DNA of 64,000 nt from Bacteroidales bacterium (GTDB lineage Bacteria; Bacteroidota; Bacteroidia; Bacteroidales; P3), in the NCBI GenBank assembly GCA_017960475.1, contig JAGCZH010000018.1, positions 1-64,000 on the forward strand, written 5' to 3'. Below the pieces are notes generated by a model. It ran no database searches and was not told the origin of the DNA. It saw nothing but the letters and a program-made list of their open reading frames with translations. How positions within the stretch are numbered: the stretch's first letter is position 1; every line of letters begins with the position of its first letter. This document shows, in pieces, positions 31,112 to 41,423 of the stretch. Made by a program: the position numbers and the translations under genes.

Positions 31112-34100
31112 TTCAAAGGTTACCTCGAGGCCCAAGCCACGGAGTTCGTGGACGAGAACGTTGAACGATTCGGGGATGCCAGGTGTAGGCTGGTTGTCGC
31201 CCTTGACGATGGACTCGTAAGTTTTGGCGCGGCCCATGACGTCGTCGCTCTTGACGGTGAGGACCTCCTGGAGCACGTGAGAGGCGCCGAAGGCCTCGAG
31301 AGCCCAGACTTCCATCTCACCGAAGCGCTGGCCACCGAAGTTGGCTTTACCGCCGAGAGGCTGCTGGGTGATGAGGGAGTAAGGTCCAATGCTACGGGCG
31401 TGCATCTTGTCGTCGACCATGTGGTGGAGCTTGAGGTAGTAGATGTAGCCCACTGTTGCAGGTTGGTCGAAGCGTTCACCTGTTTCGCCGTCGTAGAGGT
31501 AGGTGCGACCGTTTTCGGGGAGGCCAGCCTCTTTCATGTAACCGTTGATTTGTTCGAGAGTAGCGCCGTCGAAGATAGGTGTTTTGAAGCGCTTGTTGAG
31601 CTTCTTGCCTGCCCATCCGAGGACGGTCTCGTAGATCTGACCAAGGTTCATACGCGAAGGCACGCCGAGGGGGTTGAGGACGATGTCGACAGGAGTGCCG
31701 TCGGCGAGGAATGGCATATCCTCGGCGCGGACAATCTTGGAGACGATACCCTTGTTACCGTGGCGACCAGCCATTTTGTCACCGATGCGCAGTTTGCGTT
31801 TCATGGCGATATAGACTTTTGCCATCTGCACTATGCCGCTAGGAAGGTCGTCGCCGACGGTGAGTGCGAATTTGTTGCGGGTAAAGCGGCCGTTGATCTC
31901 GCGATATTTGATATTGTAGTTGTTCAGCAGCTCTTTGATGAGGCCGTTGGTCTCTTTGTCCTGGGTCCAGCGGTTGGGGTTGACATCGGTGAAATCGATG
32001 GTGCGGAGAGCCTTCATGCTGAATTTCTCTTTCTTGTGGATGAGCTCCTCTTTGTGGGAGTTGTAAACGCCGTTGGAGGTTTTACCAGCAAGGATGACAA
32101 GGAGTTTGTCGATGAGTTTGTCCTTGAGGTCGGCGATTTCCATGTTGAACTCCTCTTCGGGTTTGGCGAGGAGTTCTTTCTCGCGGGCGCGCTGTTTGCG
32201 GTCGCGGACCACGCGAGAGAAGAGCTTTTTGTCGATGACGACGCCGCGTACCGAGGGAGGAACCTTGAGGGAGGCGTCTTTGACGTCGCCGGCCTTGTCG
32301 CCGAAGATGGCGCGGAGCAGTTTCTCTTCCGGAGTGGGGTCGCTTTCGCCCTTAGGAGTGATTTTACCGATAAGGATGTCGCCCTCTTTGACCTCGGCGC
32401 CGATGCGGATGATACCATTTTCGTCAAGGTCTTTGGTGGCGTCGCTGCTGACATTGGGTATGTCGCGGGTGAGCTCCTCGTCGCCGCGCTTGGTTTCGCG
32501 TACTTCGAGGGTGAATTCCTCGACATGGACGCTGGTGTAGATATCCTCGCGGACCACGCGTTCGCTGATGACGACAGCATCCTCGAAGTTGTAGCCTTTC
32601 CAAGGCATGAAAGCGACCATCATGTTGCGACCCAGAGCCAGTTCGCCGCCTTGAGTGGCATAGCCTTCGCAGAGCACCTGACCTTTCTTGACCTTGTCGC
32701 CTTTGCGGACGATAGGACGGAGGTTGATGGCGGTGCTGTGGTTGGTGCGCTGGTATTTGGTGAGGGGATATTCGTGCAGGTCGTCGTCGAAGCTTACGAG
32801 GCGTTCCTTTTCGGTGCGAGCGTGCTCGATGACGATTTTGGTCGAGTCGACATATTTCACCACACCGTCGGCCTCAGCGTTGAGGAGCACGCGGCTGTCC
32901 TCGGCGACGGATTTCTCGATACCTGTTCCGACGATGGGGATCTCGGGGTTGAGGAGAGGCACAGCCTGGCGCATCATGTTAGAGCCCATGAGTGCGCGGT
33001 TGGCGTCGTCGTGTTCGAGGAAGGGGATGAGAGATGCCGCGATAGAGGCGATCTGGTTAGAGGCGATGTCGATGAGGTCGACCTCTTCAGGTGAGACGAT
33101 GGGGAAGTCGGCTTGGCGGCGTGCTTTGACGCGCTGACCAATGATGTGACCCTTCTCGTCCTGAGGTGTTGTGGCCTGAGCCACGGTTTTGTTCTCTTCA
33201 GCCTCGGCAGTGTAGTATACAGGGTCCTCTTCGAACATGACCTGGCCGTTCTCGACACGCTGATAGGGGGTCTCGATGAAACCGAGGTTGTTGATTTTGG
33301 CGTAGACGCTGAGAGAGGAGATAAGACCGATGTTGGGGCCTTCAGGAGTCTCGATGGTACAGAGGCGGCCGTAGTGAGTGTAGTGGACGTCGCGGACCTC
33401 GAAACCTGCGCGGTCGCGGGAAAGACCTCCGGGACCCAACGCCGAGATACGGCGTTTGTGAGTGATTTCGGCCAGGGGGTTGGTTTGGTCCATGAACTGC
33501 GACAGCTGGTTGGTGCCGAAGAAGGAGTTTATGACCGACGACAGTGTCTTGGCGTTGATGAGTTCGGTAGGTGTGAAGACCTCGTTGTCGCGGACGTTCA
33601 TACGTTCGCGGATGGTGCGGCTCATGCGAGCCAGGCCCACGCCAAACTGTGCCGAGAGCTGTTCGCCTACGGTGCGGACGCGACGGTTGGACAAGTGGTC
33701 GATATCGTCGACGTCGGCTTTCTGGTTTATAAGAAGTATTAAATACTTTATAATAGAGGTGATGTCCGTCTGAGTGAGCACGCGCACCTCGTCGGGCACA
33801 TCGAGGTTTAGTTTCGTGTTAATCCTGTAGCGTCCCACGTCGCCCAGGTCGTAGCGTTTGTCGGAGAAGAAGAGTTTGTCGATGATGCCGCGAGCCGTTT
33901 CCTCGTCGGGAGGTTCGGCGTTGCGGAGCTGACGGTAGATGTATTCCACAGCCTCCTTGGCATTATTGGCTGTGTCTTTTTTCAGAGTGTTGTAGATTAC
34001 TGAATAGTCGATACCGTCTTTGTCTTCTGTGGTGACAAGAATGGTTTTGATGTTGAGTTCAAGGATTTTCTCGATATTCTCCTCGGTGAGTTCGACGTCG

Positions 34101-34912
34101 CGTTCGATGACCACTTCGGTACGTTCCATGGAGACCACCTCGCCGGTGTCTTCATCGACGAAGTCCTCGATCCAGGAGTCCACCACGCGGGCAGCGAGTT
34201 TGCGGCCTATATTTTTCTTGAGGTTGGCGCGAGTAGCCTTGACTTCCTCGGCGAGTTCGAAGATGTCGAGGATGTCTTTGTCGGTCTCGTAGCCGATGGC
34301 GCGGAGAAGGGTTGTGATGGGGAGTTTCTTTTTGCGGTCGATGTAGGCGTACATCACGTTGTTGATGTCGGTGGTGAATTCCATCCAGCTACCCTTGAAG
34401 GGGATGATACGGGCGCTGTAGAGCTGAGTACCGTTGGAGTGGAACTGAGTGCCGAAGAAAACGCCAGGAGAGCGGTGAAGCTGCGATACCACGACACGCT
34501 CGGCACCGTTGATGACGAAAGTGCCTTTCGGGGTCATGTATGGTATCATGCCCAGATATACAGGTTGCTCAATGGCTTGGAACTCTTCGTTTTCGGGGTC
34601 GTTGCAGGAGAGTTTCAGTTTAGCCTTGAGAGGGACGCTGTAGGTGAGGCCGCGTTCGATACATTCCTCGATAGTGTAGCGAGGAGGATCGATGAAATAG
34701 TCCAGAAACTCAAGTGTGAAATTATTGCGGGCATCCGAGATAGGGAAGTTCTCTTTGAAGACTTTGAAGAGTCCTTCATCGAGACGGTTGTCAGGGTTGG
34801 TCTCAATCTGGAAAAAGTCCTGGAACGACTTCAGCTGAATGTCCAGGAAGTCCGGATAGTTGAACTTTCTGACGGATGCGAAATTGACTACTGTGGGTTG
34901 ATTTTTTGCCAA
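31109..34912 (-). CDS. rpoB: DNA-directed RNA polymerase subunit beta
   Basis: This is the beta subunit of RNA polymerase. Recognisable blocks are the rifampicin-region sequence [17 protein letters not shown] and [18 protein letters not shown], and the active-site block [17 protein letters not shown] near residue 1,040. The ending [15 protein letters not shown] is typical. The length of 1,267 residues is normal for Bacteroidota. It is separated from rplL by 164 bases that contain a large hairpin, and is followed by rpoC. Confidence 0.98.
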   Translation of the reverse strand: MAKNQPTVVNFASVRKFNYPDFLDIQLKSFQDFFQIETNPDNRLDEGLFKVFKENFPISDARNNFTLEFLDYFIDPPRYTIEECIERGLTYSVPLKAKLKLSCNDPENEEFQAIEQPVYLGMIPYMTPKGTFVINGAERVVVSQLHRSPGVFFGTQFHSNGTQLYSARIIPFKGSWMEFTTDINNVMYAYIDRKKKLPITTLLRAIGYETDKDILDIFELAEEVKATRANLKKNIGRKLAARVVDSWIEDFVDEDTGEVVSMERTEVVIERDVELTEENIEKILELNIKTILVTTEDKDGIDYSVIYNTLKKDTANNAKEAVEYIYRQLRNAEPPDEETARGIIDKLFFSDKRYDLGDVGRYRINTKLNLDVPDEVRVLTQTDITSIIKYLILLINQKADVDDIDHLSNRRVRTVGEQLSAQFGVGLARMSRTIRERMNVRDNEVFTPTELINAKTLSSVINSFFGTNQLSQFMDQTNPLAEITHKRRISALGPGGLSRDRAGFEVRDVHYTHYGRLCTIETPEGPNIGLISSLSVYAKINNLGFIETPYQRVENGQVMFEEDPVYYTAEAEENKTVAQATTPQDEKGHIIGQRVKARRQADFPIVSPEEVDLIDIASNQIASIAASLIPFLEHDDANRALMGSNMMRQAVPLLNPEIPIVGTGIEKSVAEDSRVLLNAEADGVVKYVDSTKIVIEHARTEKERLVSFDDDLHEYPLTKYQRTNHSTAINLRPIVRKGDKVKKGQVLCEGYATQGGELALGRNMMVAFMPWKGYNFEDAVVISERVVREDIYTSVHVEEFTLEVRETKRGDEELTRDIPNVSSDATKDLDENGIIRIGAEVKEGDILIGKITPKGESDPTPEEKLLRAIFGDKAGDVKDASLKVPPSVRGVVIDKKLFSRVVRDRKQRAREKELLAKPEEEFNMEIADLKDKLIDKLLVILAGKTSNGVYNSHKEELIHKKEKFSMKALRTIDFTDVNPNRWTQDKETNGLIKELLNNYNIKYREINGRFTRNKFALTVGDDLPSGIVQMAKVYIAMKRKLRIGDKMAGRHGNKGIVSKIVRAEDMPFLADGTPVDIVLNPLGVPSRMNLGQIYETVLGWAGKKLNKRFKTPIFDGATLEQINGYMKEAGLPENGRTYLYDGETGERFDQPATVGYIYYLKLHHMVDDKMHARSIGPYSLITQQPLGGKANFGGQRFGEMEVWALEAFGASHVLQEVLTVKSDDVMGRAKTYESIVKGDNQPTPGIPESFNVLVHELRGLGLEVTFE

Positions 34913-35010
34913 GGGATGAAAATTTTAAGATTACGATTGGCTAGTCTTTTCTCTCGTTAGGACTAGTATTACTAGTTATATACGCACGCGAAAGTGCAGT
35001 GCATAGTAAT

Positions 35011-35054
35011 AAGGAATAGGTACACCGACCCTACGATCGGTGACCCTATTCCTT
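35011..35054 (-). promoter_or_regulatory. Large hairpin in the rplL-rpoB interval (candidate attenuator)
   Basis: The outer stem AAGGAATAGG / CCTATTCCTT is 10 perfect pairs. A 2x2 internal loop follows, then the inner stem CACCGA / TCGGTG closes an 8-base loop. It lies 22 bases after the rplL stop and about 100 bases before rpoB. Other bacteria carry a partial terminator or processing site at this place; that function is inferred here. No strong U-run follows, so it may be an RNA processing site instead. Confidence 0.6.
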
Positions 35055-35076
35055 TATGAGCTAAGCAGTAAAGAAC

Positions 35077-35460
35077 TTACTTAATCTCAATCTCTGCGCC
35101 AGCCTCTTCGAGGGCTTTCTTCAGAGCTTCGGCCTCGTCTTTGGAAACGCCTTCCTTAACGGGTTTAGGAGCGTTGTCGACGAGTTCCTTGGATTCTTTC
35201 AGACCGAGGCTAGCGAGGTCCTTAACAGCCTTTACAACTCCGAGTTTCTTGGTGGTGTCGGAAACACCCTTGAGGATAACGTCGAAGGAGGTCTTCTCTT
35301 CAGCGGCGGCGGCACCGGCGCCGGCAGCGGGAGCTGCGACTGCGACAGCGGCAGCGGCGGGTTCAATGCCGTACTCCTCTTTAAGGACGTCAGCTAATTC
35401 TTTTACTTCTTTAACGGTCAAGTTAACCAGTTCTTCTGCTAAGGCTTTAATGTCTGCCAT
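35077..35460 (-). CDS. rplL: 50S ribosomal protein L7/L12
   Basis: This is the stalk protein that recruits translation factors. An N-terminal dimerisation helix ([20 protein letters not shown]) is followed by an Ala/Gly-rich hinge at about residues 37-53. The conserved C-terminal domain follows ([42 protein letters not shown]). The length of 127 residues is normal. It is cotranscribed with rplJ. Confidence 0.97.
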   Translation of the reverse strand: MADIKALAEELVNLTVKEVKELADVLKEEYGIEPAAAAVAVAAPAAGAGAAAAEEKTSFDVILKGVSDTTKKLGVVKAVKDLASLGLKESKELVDNAPKPVKEGVSKDEAEALKKALEEAGAEIEIK

Positions 35461-35503
35461 GATATTTAAATTTTAAAATGTTTTTAAATTGATTTGATTT
35501 TTT

Positions 35504-35574
35504 GTGACCAGTGACCAGTGATTTGTGACCAGTTTATGTCGTTTCACCATTCACTTTTCACTATTAACTTTTTT
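35504..35574. repeat. Heptad arrays between rplJ and rplL
   Basis: Two arrays are present. The first, GTGACCA twice, GTGATTT, GTGACCA, occupies 35504-35531. The second, TCACCAT, TCACTTT, TCACTAT, TAACTTT, occupies 35544-35571 and ends just before the rplJ stop codon. Both keep a strict 7-base phase. Confidence 0.85.
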
Positions 35575-36105
35575 TTATTGGGCTCTCTCTTCGAGAGTTT
35601 TGAGGACACCGGTGATGGTGTTGCCGGCCGACTGAAGTCCGGAGACGACGTTCTTGATAGGCGACTGCAGGAGAGCGATGACGTCTGCAATGAGTTCGTT
35701 TTTGGACTTGATGTTGACCAGAGCCTCAAGGTGTTCAGCGCCGATGTAGAAGCTTTCCTCGACGTAGGCACCCTTAAGGACGGGCTTCGTTGTACCCTTG
35801 TTGGCCGCGACAAACTCTTTGATAAGCTTTGCGGGGGCGTTGTTGATGTTGGAGAGCATGATGCAGGTCTCACCCTTGATGACGGGCTTGAGTTCGGAGT
35901 AGTCTACGCCACTCTTTTCCATAGCCTTGATGAGAAGGGTGTTTTTGACCACCTCCAGCTTCACTTCCTTGCGGAAGGCAGCGCGGCGCAGCTTACTTGT
36001 CAGCACGGAGTTCAAACCTCCGATGTCGGCGATGTAGAGATGCGGATAGGCCTTGATTTCTTCGCACAACGAGTCAATCAGTTGGTCTTTTTGTTCTTTT
36101 CTCAT
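35575..36105 (-). CDS. rplJ: 50S ribosomal protein L10
   Basis: L10 is the base of the ribosomal stalk and binds L7/L12. The product begins MRKEQKDQLIDSLCEEIKAY and contains the family blocks LRRAAFRKEVKLEVVKNTLL and VIKGETCIMLSNINNAPAKL. The length of 176 residues is normal. It starts 28 bases after rplA. In many bacteria L10 represses its own operon by binding the leader; I cannot see that site here. Confidence 0.97.
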   Translation of the reverse strand: MRKEQKDQLIDSLCEEIKAYPHLYIADIGGLNSVLTSKLRRAAFRKEVKLEVVKNTLLIKAMEKSGVDYSELKPVIKGETCIMLSNINNAPAKLIKEFVAANKGTTKPVLKGAYVEESFYIGAEHLEALVNIKSKNELIADVIALLQSPIKNVVSGLQSAGNTITGVLKTLEERAQ

Positions 36106-36133
36106 GATTAATTATTCTGATTTACCAAATAAA

Positions 36134-36829
36134 TTACAATGTAGCGGCTTTGGTGTCGACTTTGACGCCGGGGCTCATGGTCGAAGAGACGGTGATGCTC
36201 TTGACGTAGGTACCCTTGGCTGCTGAAGGTTTCAGTTTCATGATAGCCTGAAGCACCTCGCGGGTGTTTTCGAGCAGTTTTTGATCGTCGAAGCTGCATT
36301 TACCCACAGCGGTGTGGATGATACCGAATTTGTCGACTTTGAAGTCGATTTTACCAGCCTTGGCCTCTTGGACGGCTTTGCCAATCTCCATTGTAACGGT
36401 GCCGGTCTTGGGGTTGGGCATAAGTCCACGGGGTCCCAGGATACGTCCGAGGGCACCGACTTTGGGCATTACGCTAGGCATGGTGATGATGACATCCACG
36501 TCGGTCCAACCGCCTTTGATCTTGGTGATATACTCATCGAGACCGTAGAAATCGGCTCCAGCAGCTTTTGCTTCCTCCTCCTTGTCGGGGGTGCAGAGTA
36601 CGAGGACACGCACAGTTTTACCGGTACCGTGAGGCAGAGTGACGCTGCCGCGGACCATCTGGTTAGCTTTGCGAGGGTCGACGCCGAGACGGACATCGAT
36701 GTCAAAGCTGGAGTCAAACTTGGTGTAGGTAATCTGTTTTACGACGCTGACGGCCTCTTCGAGAGAGTAGACCTGGGTCTTGTCGAATTTAGCAAAAGCT
36801 TCTTTTTGTTTTTTTGTGAATTTTGCCAT
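36134..36829 (-). CDS. rplA: 50S ribosomal protein L1
   Basis: L1 forms the mobile L1 stalk that guides tRNA exit. Family blocks are [39 protein letters not shown] and [20 protein letters not shown]. The length of 231 residues is normal. It lies between rplK and rplJ in the usual operon order. Confidence 0.97.
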   Translation of the reverse strand: MAKFTKKQKEAFAKFDKTQVYSLEEAVSVVKQITYTKFDSSFDIDVRLGVDPRKANQMVRGSVTLPHGTGKTVRVLVLCTPDKEEEAKAAGADFYGLDEYITKIKGGWTDVDVIITMPSVMPKVGALGRILGPRGLMPNPKTGTVTMEIGKAVQEAKAGKIDFKVDKFGIIHTAVGKCSFDDQKLLENTREVLQAIMKLKPSAAKGTYVKSITVSSTMSPGVKVDTKAATL

Positions 36830-36866
36830 TTTAGCTTGTTTTTGTGGTCACCGCGCTTTCAATTTC

Positions 36867-36929
36867 AATTTTGAATTTTGAATTTTGAAATTTACTTTTC
36901 AATTTTCAACTTTCAATTTTCAATTTTTT
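36867..36929. repeat. Heptad array between rplK and rplA
   Basis: Three AATTTTG units and one variant are followed by TTTTCAA, TTTTCAA, CTTTCAA and TTTTCAA, each in 7-base phase. The array lies in the 128-base interval between rplA and rplK. Confidence 0.8.
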
Positions 36930-36957
36930 ACTAACGCTACCACTGTTAATACTTTTC

Positions 36958-37401
36958 TTACTTTGCCAGGGGGCTCTCACCCGTAACGGTGATACCCATG
37001 CTGCGTGCTGTGCCGGCGACCATGCTCATAGCTGACTCGATAGTGAAGCAGTTCAAGTCGGGCATTTTGGCTTCGGCAATCTGGCGCACCTGTTCCCAAG
37101 TTACGGAAGCGACTTTGACGCGGTTGGGTTCTGCGGAACCTTTGGCGGCTTTAGAGGCCTCTTTCAACTGGACGGCAACAGGGGGAGTCTTTACTACAAA
37201 ATCAAAGGACTTGTCGGTATAGACATTGATGATGACAGGCAGAATTTTGCCGGCCTGGTCCTGCGTACGAGCGTTGAACTGCTTGCAGAACTCCATAATG
37301 TTTACACCTTTGGCACCCAAAGCGGGACCTACGGGAGGTGCCGGGTTGGCGGCGCCGCCTTTGATCTGAAGCTTAATCAATCCTGCAATTTCTTTTGCCA
37401 T
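36958..37401 (-). CDS. rplK: 50S ribosomal protein L11
   Basis: L11 binds the GTPase-associated region of 23S rRNA. The N-terminal domain shows [20 protein letters not shown] and [15 protein letters not shown]; the C-terminal RNA-binding domain ends [12 protein letters not shown]. The length of 147 residues is normal. It follows nusG after 117 bases. Confidence 0.97.
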   Translation of the reverse strand: MAKEIAGLIKLQIKGGAANPAPPVGPALGAKGVNIMEFCKQFNARTQDQAGKILPVIINVYTDKSFDFVVKTPPVAVQLKEASKAAKGSAEPNRVKVASVTWEQVRQIAEAKMPDLNCFTIESAMSMVAGTARSMGITVTGESPLAK

Positions 37402-37518
37402 TGAATGTAAGTTTAAAAAATTTGTTACTTCTTTTCTCTATTATTTTCGCATCATATCCCCACGCCCTTGTAGTGATGTCGTAGAAGAGACATATAGAAG
37501 GGGAATGATTTTGTGTCG

Positions 37519-38064
37519 CTATTCTTTTTCCACTTGGTTGTAGTTGAGCTCGAGAGGAGTCTTGCGGCCGAAGATTTTGACTGTGACTTTCAGTTTCATC
37601 TTTTCTTCGTTGACCTCTTCGACGATGCCGGAGAAGGAGTTGAAAGGGCCATCGATGACTTTGACGGGCTCGCCGACAATGAACTTGTCAATCATACCGC
37701 CGTCGCTGTCGAGCTGCTCATCCATGTTGCCAAGGATGCGGCTCACTTCGACAGGGCGCATAGGTATGGGAGCGCTGTCTTTTTCGCGGATAAAGTCTAG
37801 CACATTGGGAACGTTCTGAATGACAGGTATGATTTCATCACGGAGGTCGGCTTCAATCAATACATATCCAGGGAAAAGGTTGCGGTCTTTGACCACCTTT
37901 TTCCCGTTACGTATAGTGTAGACCTTCTCGGTAGGTATGAGCACCTGGGGCACCAAGTCAGACCAGCCACGTTTGGACATCTCACTTTCGATGTACTCTT
38001 TGGCTTTCTTCTCTTTGCCGCTGATAGCTCTTACGACATACCATTTCTTAGACTGTTGTTCCAT
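37519..38064 (-). CDS. nusG: Transcription termination/antitermination protein NusG
   Basis: The NGN domain is at residues about 8-110 (KWYVVRAISGKEKKAKEYIE, LFPGYVLIEADL). The KOW motif is near residues 128-160 (GEPVKVIDGPFNSFSGIVEE). At 181 residues it is a normal bacterial NusG. It lies 117 bases downstream of secE. It contacts RNA polymerase and can link it to the ribosome or Rho. Confidence 0.97.
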   Translation of the reverse strand: MEQQSKKWYVVRAISGKEKKAKEYIESEMSKRGWSDLVPQVLIPTEKVYTIRNGKKVVKDRNLFPGYVLIEADLRDEIIPVIQNVPNVLDFIREKDSAPIPMRPVEVSRILGNMDEQLDSDGGMIDKFIVGEPVKVIDGPFNSFSGIVEEVNEEKMKLKVTVKIFGRKTPLELNYNQVEKE

Positions 38065-38181
38065 TGCAAAACACTATTGAAAAAGATATGATTTTTCCAT
38101 TTTTCGGACAGAGAAAGCAGTGTCTCAATAATTGATTGGGAAGCAAGGCACCGCCGCTGTCGGAGGAAAATCCGACAATTG

Positions 38182-38397
38182 TTATCCGATAATGGAATAA
38201 TAGATTCCTAAAATACCTTTCCATACACCTCCCTGGACGCCGAAAACATAGTCCATAAGGAAGATGATGAGGGCAAGGATAACGGCAGCAACAGCAACGA
38301 CAACGGCGCTGTTCTGCAGTTCTTTGAATGTGGGCCACGACACTTTGTGCACAAGTTCGTCGTAGCTAGATTTCACGTAGTCTCCGAATTTAGACAT
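38182..38397 (-). CDS. secE: Preprotein translocase subunit SecE
   Basis: The protein has 71 residues with an amphipathic N-terminal helix (YDELVHKVSWPTFKELQNS) and one membrane span at about residues 31-50 (VVVAVAAVILALIIFLMDYV). The VSWPT element is the SecE signature. It lies between tRNA-Trp and nusG, the usual Bacteroidota order. Confidence 0.95.
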   Translation of the reverse strand: MSKFGDYVKSSYDELVHKVSWPTFKELQNSAVVVAVAAVILALIIFLMDYVFGVQGGVWKGILGIYYSIIG

Positions 38398-38414
38398 CTT
38401 TCTTCAGTTTTTAT

Positions 38415-38488
38415 TGGCAGGGGCAGAGAGAATCGAACTCCCAACTACGGTTTTGGAGACCGTCATTATACCATTTAACTATGCCCCT
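38415..38488 (-). tRNA. tRNA-Trp (anticodon CCA)
   Basis: The acceptor stem AGGGGCA / TGCCCCT is perfect, and the T-loop TTCGATT is present. The anticodon loop CTCCAAA gives anticodon CCA. The discriminator G is followed by a genome-encoded CCA (38415-38417), unlike the four tRNAs upstream of tuf. It lies between tuf and secE. Confidence 0.95.
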
Positions 38489-38526
38489 ATCGAAAGGGCG
38501 TACACAAGGCACGCCCCTAGGATGGA

Positions 38527-39714
38527 TTATTCAATGATCTTGGTTACCTGACCAGAACCAACGGTGCGGCCACCCTCGCGGATAGCGAAGCGGAGGTTCT
38601 CGTTCAGAGCGATGTCGGCGATAAGGTCGACGGTGATGGTGAGGTTATCGCCAGGCATAACCATTTCACGACCCTCGGGGAGGATGATGGTACCGGTGAC
38701 GTCAGTGGTACGGAAGTAGAACTGAGGACGGTAGTTGTTGTGGAATGGGGTGTGACGACCACCTTCTTCTTTCTTGAGGATATAGACGGTAGCCTCGAAT
38801 TTGTGGTGAGGTTTGATTGAGCCAGGTTTGGCGATAACCATACCACGACGGATTTCGTCCTTGTCGATACCGCGGAGCAGCAGACCTACGTTGTCGCCAG
38901 CTTCACCCTCATCGAGGATTTTGCGGAACATCTCGACACCGGTAACAACCGATTTCAGTTTCTCGGCACCCATACCGATGATGTCGACGGGGTCGGAGGT
39001 GTGGATAACACCAGTCTCGATACGACCGGTAGCAACAGTACCACGGCCGGTGATTGAGAATACGTCCTCGACGGGCATGAGGAAGTCTTTATCAACTGCG
39101 CGGGTGGGCAGTGGGATCCAGGTGTCAACAGCCTGCATAAGTTCCTCAACCTGGGCAACGCCGCTGGCTTCGCCGTTGAGGGCTGCAAGAGCAGAACCGC
39201 GGATGATGGGGATGTTGTCGCCATCATAGTCATAGCTGCTGAGGAGCTCGCGAACTTCCATCTCAACGAGGTCGAGAAGTTCGGGGTCGTCAACGAGGTC
39301 GCACTTGTTGAGGAAAACAACAAGCTGGGGAACGCCGACCTGACGGGCGAGCAGGATGTGCTCACGGGTCTGGGGCATAGGACCGTCGGTTGCAGCGACA
39401 ACGAGGATAGCACCGTCCATCTGGGCAGCACCGGTAACCATGTTCTTCACATAGTCAGCGTGACCAGGGCAGTCGACGTGAGCATAGTGACGAGTCTCGG
39501 TCTGATACTCAACGTGAGCGGTGTTGATGGTGATACCACGCTCTTTCTCTTCAGGAGCAGAGTCGATAGCGTCGAAAGATTTCACTTCGGAAAGACCCTT
39601 AGCGGCGAGCACCTGGGTGATAGCAGCGGTGAGGGTAGTCTTACCGTGGTCAACGTGGCCGATAGTACCGATGTTGACGTGCGGTTTAGAACGATCAAAT
39701 TTTTCTTTTGCCAT
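38527..39714 (-). CDS. tuf: Elongation factor Tu
   Basis: EF-Tu is the GTPase that delivers aminoacyl-tRNA to the ribosome. G motifs are GHVDHGKTT (residues about 19-27), DCPGHADYV and NKCD. Domains 2 and 3 follow, ending [13 protein letters not shown]. The length of 395 residues is standard. It is flanked by tRNA-Trp downstream and a four-tRNA cluster upstream, and is probably transcribed with both. Confidence 0.98.
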   Translation of the reverse strand: MAKEKFDRSKPHVNIGTIGHVDHGKTTLTAAITQVLAAKGLSEVKSFDAIDSAPEEKERGITINTAHVEYQTETRHYAHVDCPGHADYVKNMVTGAAQMDGAILVVAATDGPMPQTREHILLARQVGVPQLVVFLNKCDLVDDPELLDLVEMEVRELLSSYDYDGDNIPIIRGSALAALNGEASGVAQVEELMQAVDTWIPLPTRAVDKDFLMPVEDVFSITGRGTVATGRIETGVIHTSDPVDIIGMGAEKLKSVVTGVEMFRKILDEGEAGDNVGLLLRGIDKDEIRRGMVIAKPGSIKPHHKFEATVYILKKEEGGRHTPFHNNYRPQFYFRTTDVTGTIILPEGREMVMPGDNLTITVDLIADIALNENLRFAIREGGRTVGSGQVTKIIE

Positions 39715-39875
39715 TTTTTAATACGTATTAAAATGTTATTAAATTAATAAGATTATTCATTAATAGTATATAGTGCAAACTTTTTTCACAGACATAGAGG
39801 CGCAAGTTTTTTGCGTCTCTTACTTATTTTTCGATGTTATCACACTCACGAGTCGTTATTTTTGCACAAAAAAAG

Positions 39876-39948
<73 letters not shown>

Positions 39949-40002
39949 TTTTACCTCTTTCGAAGCGATGGCGGTCTCGTCTCTCTCCGCCTTATTGATT
40001 TG

Positions 40003-40075
40003 AGCGGAAGACGGGGCTCGAACCCGCCACCTATAGCTTGGAAGGCTATCGCTCTACCAAATGAGCTACTTCCGC
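40003..40075 (-). tRNA. tRNA-Gly (anticodon TCC)
   Basis: The acceptor stem GCGGAAG / CTTCCGC is perfect. The anticodon stem-loop ATAGC-CTTCCAA-GCTAT gives TCC. The T-loop TTCGAGC is present. CCA is not encoded. Confidence 0.95.
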
Positions 40076-40089
40076 TTCTCTGTAGGTTG

Positions 40090-40171
40090 TGGGGAAGAGT
40101 GGACTCGAACCACTGAACTCCGAAGAGGACAGATTTACAGTCTGTTGCAATTGCCACTATGCGACTTCCCC
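40090..40171 (-). tRNA. tRNA-Tyr (anticodon GTA)
   Basis: The acceptor stem GGGGAAG / CTTCCCC is perfect. The anticodon stem-loop CAGAC-TGTAAAT-CTG gives GTA. A long variable arm (CCTCTTCGGAG region) makes it a class II tRNA of 82 bases, as expected for Tyr. CCA is not encoded. Confidence 0.95.
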
Positions 40172-40207
40172 ATTTTTTCCGATGCCTTTTCTGGCGACAA
40201 AAGGTCG

Positions 40208-40280
40208 AGCCGATGAAGGGACTCGAACCCCCGACAGGCTGATTACAAATCAGCTACTCTACCAACTGAGTTACATCGGC
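40208..40280 (-). tRNA. tRNA-Thr (anticodon TGT)
   Basis: The acceptor stem GCCGATG / CATCGGC is perfect. The anticodon stem-loop CTGAT-TTGTAAT-CAG gives TGT. The T-loop TTCGAGT is present. CCA is not encoded. It is the first tRNA of the cluster, so the promoter should lie just above 40280. Confidence 0.95.
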
Positions 40281-40611
40281 TTTTTTCGCTTTTTCAAACA
40301 ACTCTTTCTCTTGTTTTGAGAGTGCAAAAATACAACTTTTTCCAATACGTGAAAATTTTTTTTCAACTTTTTTTGTCTCTGTAATAGTATTTCTTTGTTT
40401 TTCAGTGATATCTATAAGCTATTTTTTGTTATTATTTTTATTCATCTCTTGCTATTACTCGCTTTTTCCATTCTTTTTTATCGATGCATTCTTTGTTTTT
40501 GCCCTCTTTTTTTTCGATTATTTTGAATATCTGTATAAATGTTTATCATTCAACAAAATAATCCTTTTTGCAATATTTTCGGATTATCGTCGTTCATGAG
40601 GTGAGGGGTTG
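40281..40611. other. A/T-rich intergenic region without a credible gene
   Basis: This stretch separates the minus-strand tRNA cluster from plus-strand recR. It is very T-rich. A 64-codon plus frame (40405-40599) codes almost only Phe, Leu, Ile, Tyr and Ser, as expected from base composition, so I do not call it. Promoters for the tRNA cluster are expected here, but I see no clear consensus match. Confidence 0.6.
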
Positions 40612-40793
40612 AAAGGATAAAAAGTTAGAAAGGATAAAAAGTTAGAAAGGTTAAAAGGTTAAAAGGTTAAAAGGTTAGAAAGGATAAAAAGTTAGAAAGG
40701 TTAAAAGTTTAAAAGGATTAAAAGGTTATAAAGGATTAAAGGGTTGAAAGGGTTTTAAAATTTAATTTTCAATTTTCAATTTTCACGTTTCAC
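40612..40793. repeat. Octad AAAAGGTT array followed by heptads, upstream of recR
   Basis: From 40612 to about 40752 units of about 8 bases (GAAAGGAT, AAAAGGTT, AAAAGGAT) are repeated some 15 times, with occasional one-base slips. At 40766-40793 four 7-base units follow: TTTTCAA twice, TTTTCAC and GTTTCAC. recR starts 18 bases further on. Confidence 0.8.
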
Positions 40794-40811
40794 GGGTTAC
40801 ATTTTTACAAT

Positions 40812-41423
40812 ATGAATATTCCTTCTAAGATATTAGAAAACGCTGTCGAAGAGATTGCGACATTGCCGGGAGTGGGCAAAAGGACGGCATTGCGCTATGC
40901 TTTGAGTTTGCTGAACATGCAAGACGGTGAGTTCGCCGCTTTCGTGGGCTCGCTTACAAGTCTGAAGAACGAGTCGCATTATTGCAGCCAGTGCCATTGC
41001 ATAAGTGACACGCCGGTGTGCCCCATCTGCTCCAGTGTGAAACGCAACCACAGTATTGTATGTGTTGTGGAAAACATACAGGAGGTTATGGCGATAGAGA
41101 ACACTGGCCAGTATCAAGGAGTATATCATGTGCTTGGGGGTGTCATATCGCCCCTTGACGGCATTGGCATCAACGATCTCACCATAGCGCAGTTGTTGGC
41201 GCGTGTTGAGGAGGGCGGCATTGAAGAGGTCATACTGGCCTTGCCCACCACCATGGAGGGCGACACTACCAATATCTATATAGACCGCCAGCTTCAGAGA
41301 TTCCCTTCTGTCAAGGTCACCACGATAGCGCGCGGCATTGCCATAGGCGACAACCTGGAGTATGCCGACGAGGTTACCTTGGGTAGATCAATAGTTAACC
41401 GTATTCCTTTTTCGATGTCATGA
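40812..41423 (+). CDS. recR: Recombination protein RecR
   Basis: RecR works with RecO and RecF to load RecA at single-strand gaps. A helix-hairpin-helix (LPGVGKRTALRYALSL) lies at about residues 18-33. A C4 zinc finger (CSQCHCISDTPVCPIC) lies near residues 57-72. A TOPRIM domain (CVVENIQEVMAIENTGQYQG) follows. The length of 203 residues is normal. Its stop overlaps the start of the next gene by 4 bases (ATGA), so the two are translationally coupled. Confidence 0.96.
   Translation: MNIPSKILENAVEEIATLPGVGKRTALRYALSLLNMQDGEFAAFVGSLTSLKNESHYCSQCHCISDTPVCPICSSVKRNHSIVCVVENIQEVMAIENTGQYQGVYHVLGGVISPLDGIGINDLTIAQLLARVEEGGIEEVILALPTTMEGDTTNIYIDRQLQRFPSVKVTTIARGIAIGDNLEYADEVTLGRSIVNRIPFSMS

Noticed and set aside
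39795-39822. Hairpin AGAGGCGCAA / TTGCGTCTCT between tuf and the tRNA cluster as a terminator
   Set aside because: It has one mismatch and no T-run on the minus strand, so read-through from the tRNAs into tuf seems as likely; I did not list it as a terminator.
40405-40599. A 64-codon frame in the tRNA-recR gap
   Set aside because: Its product is almost only Phe, Leu, Ile, Tyr and Ser, as expected from T-rich DNA, and it lacks a neighbour or motif to support it.
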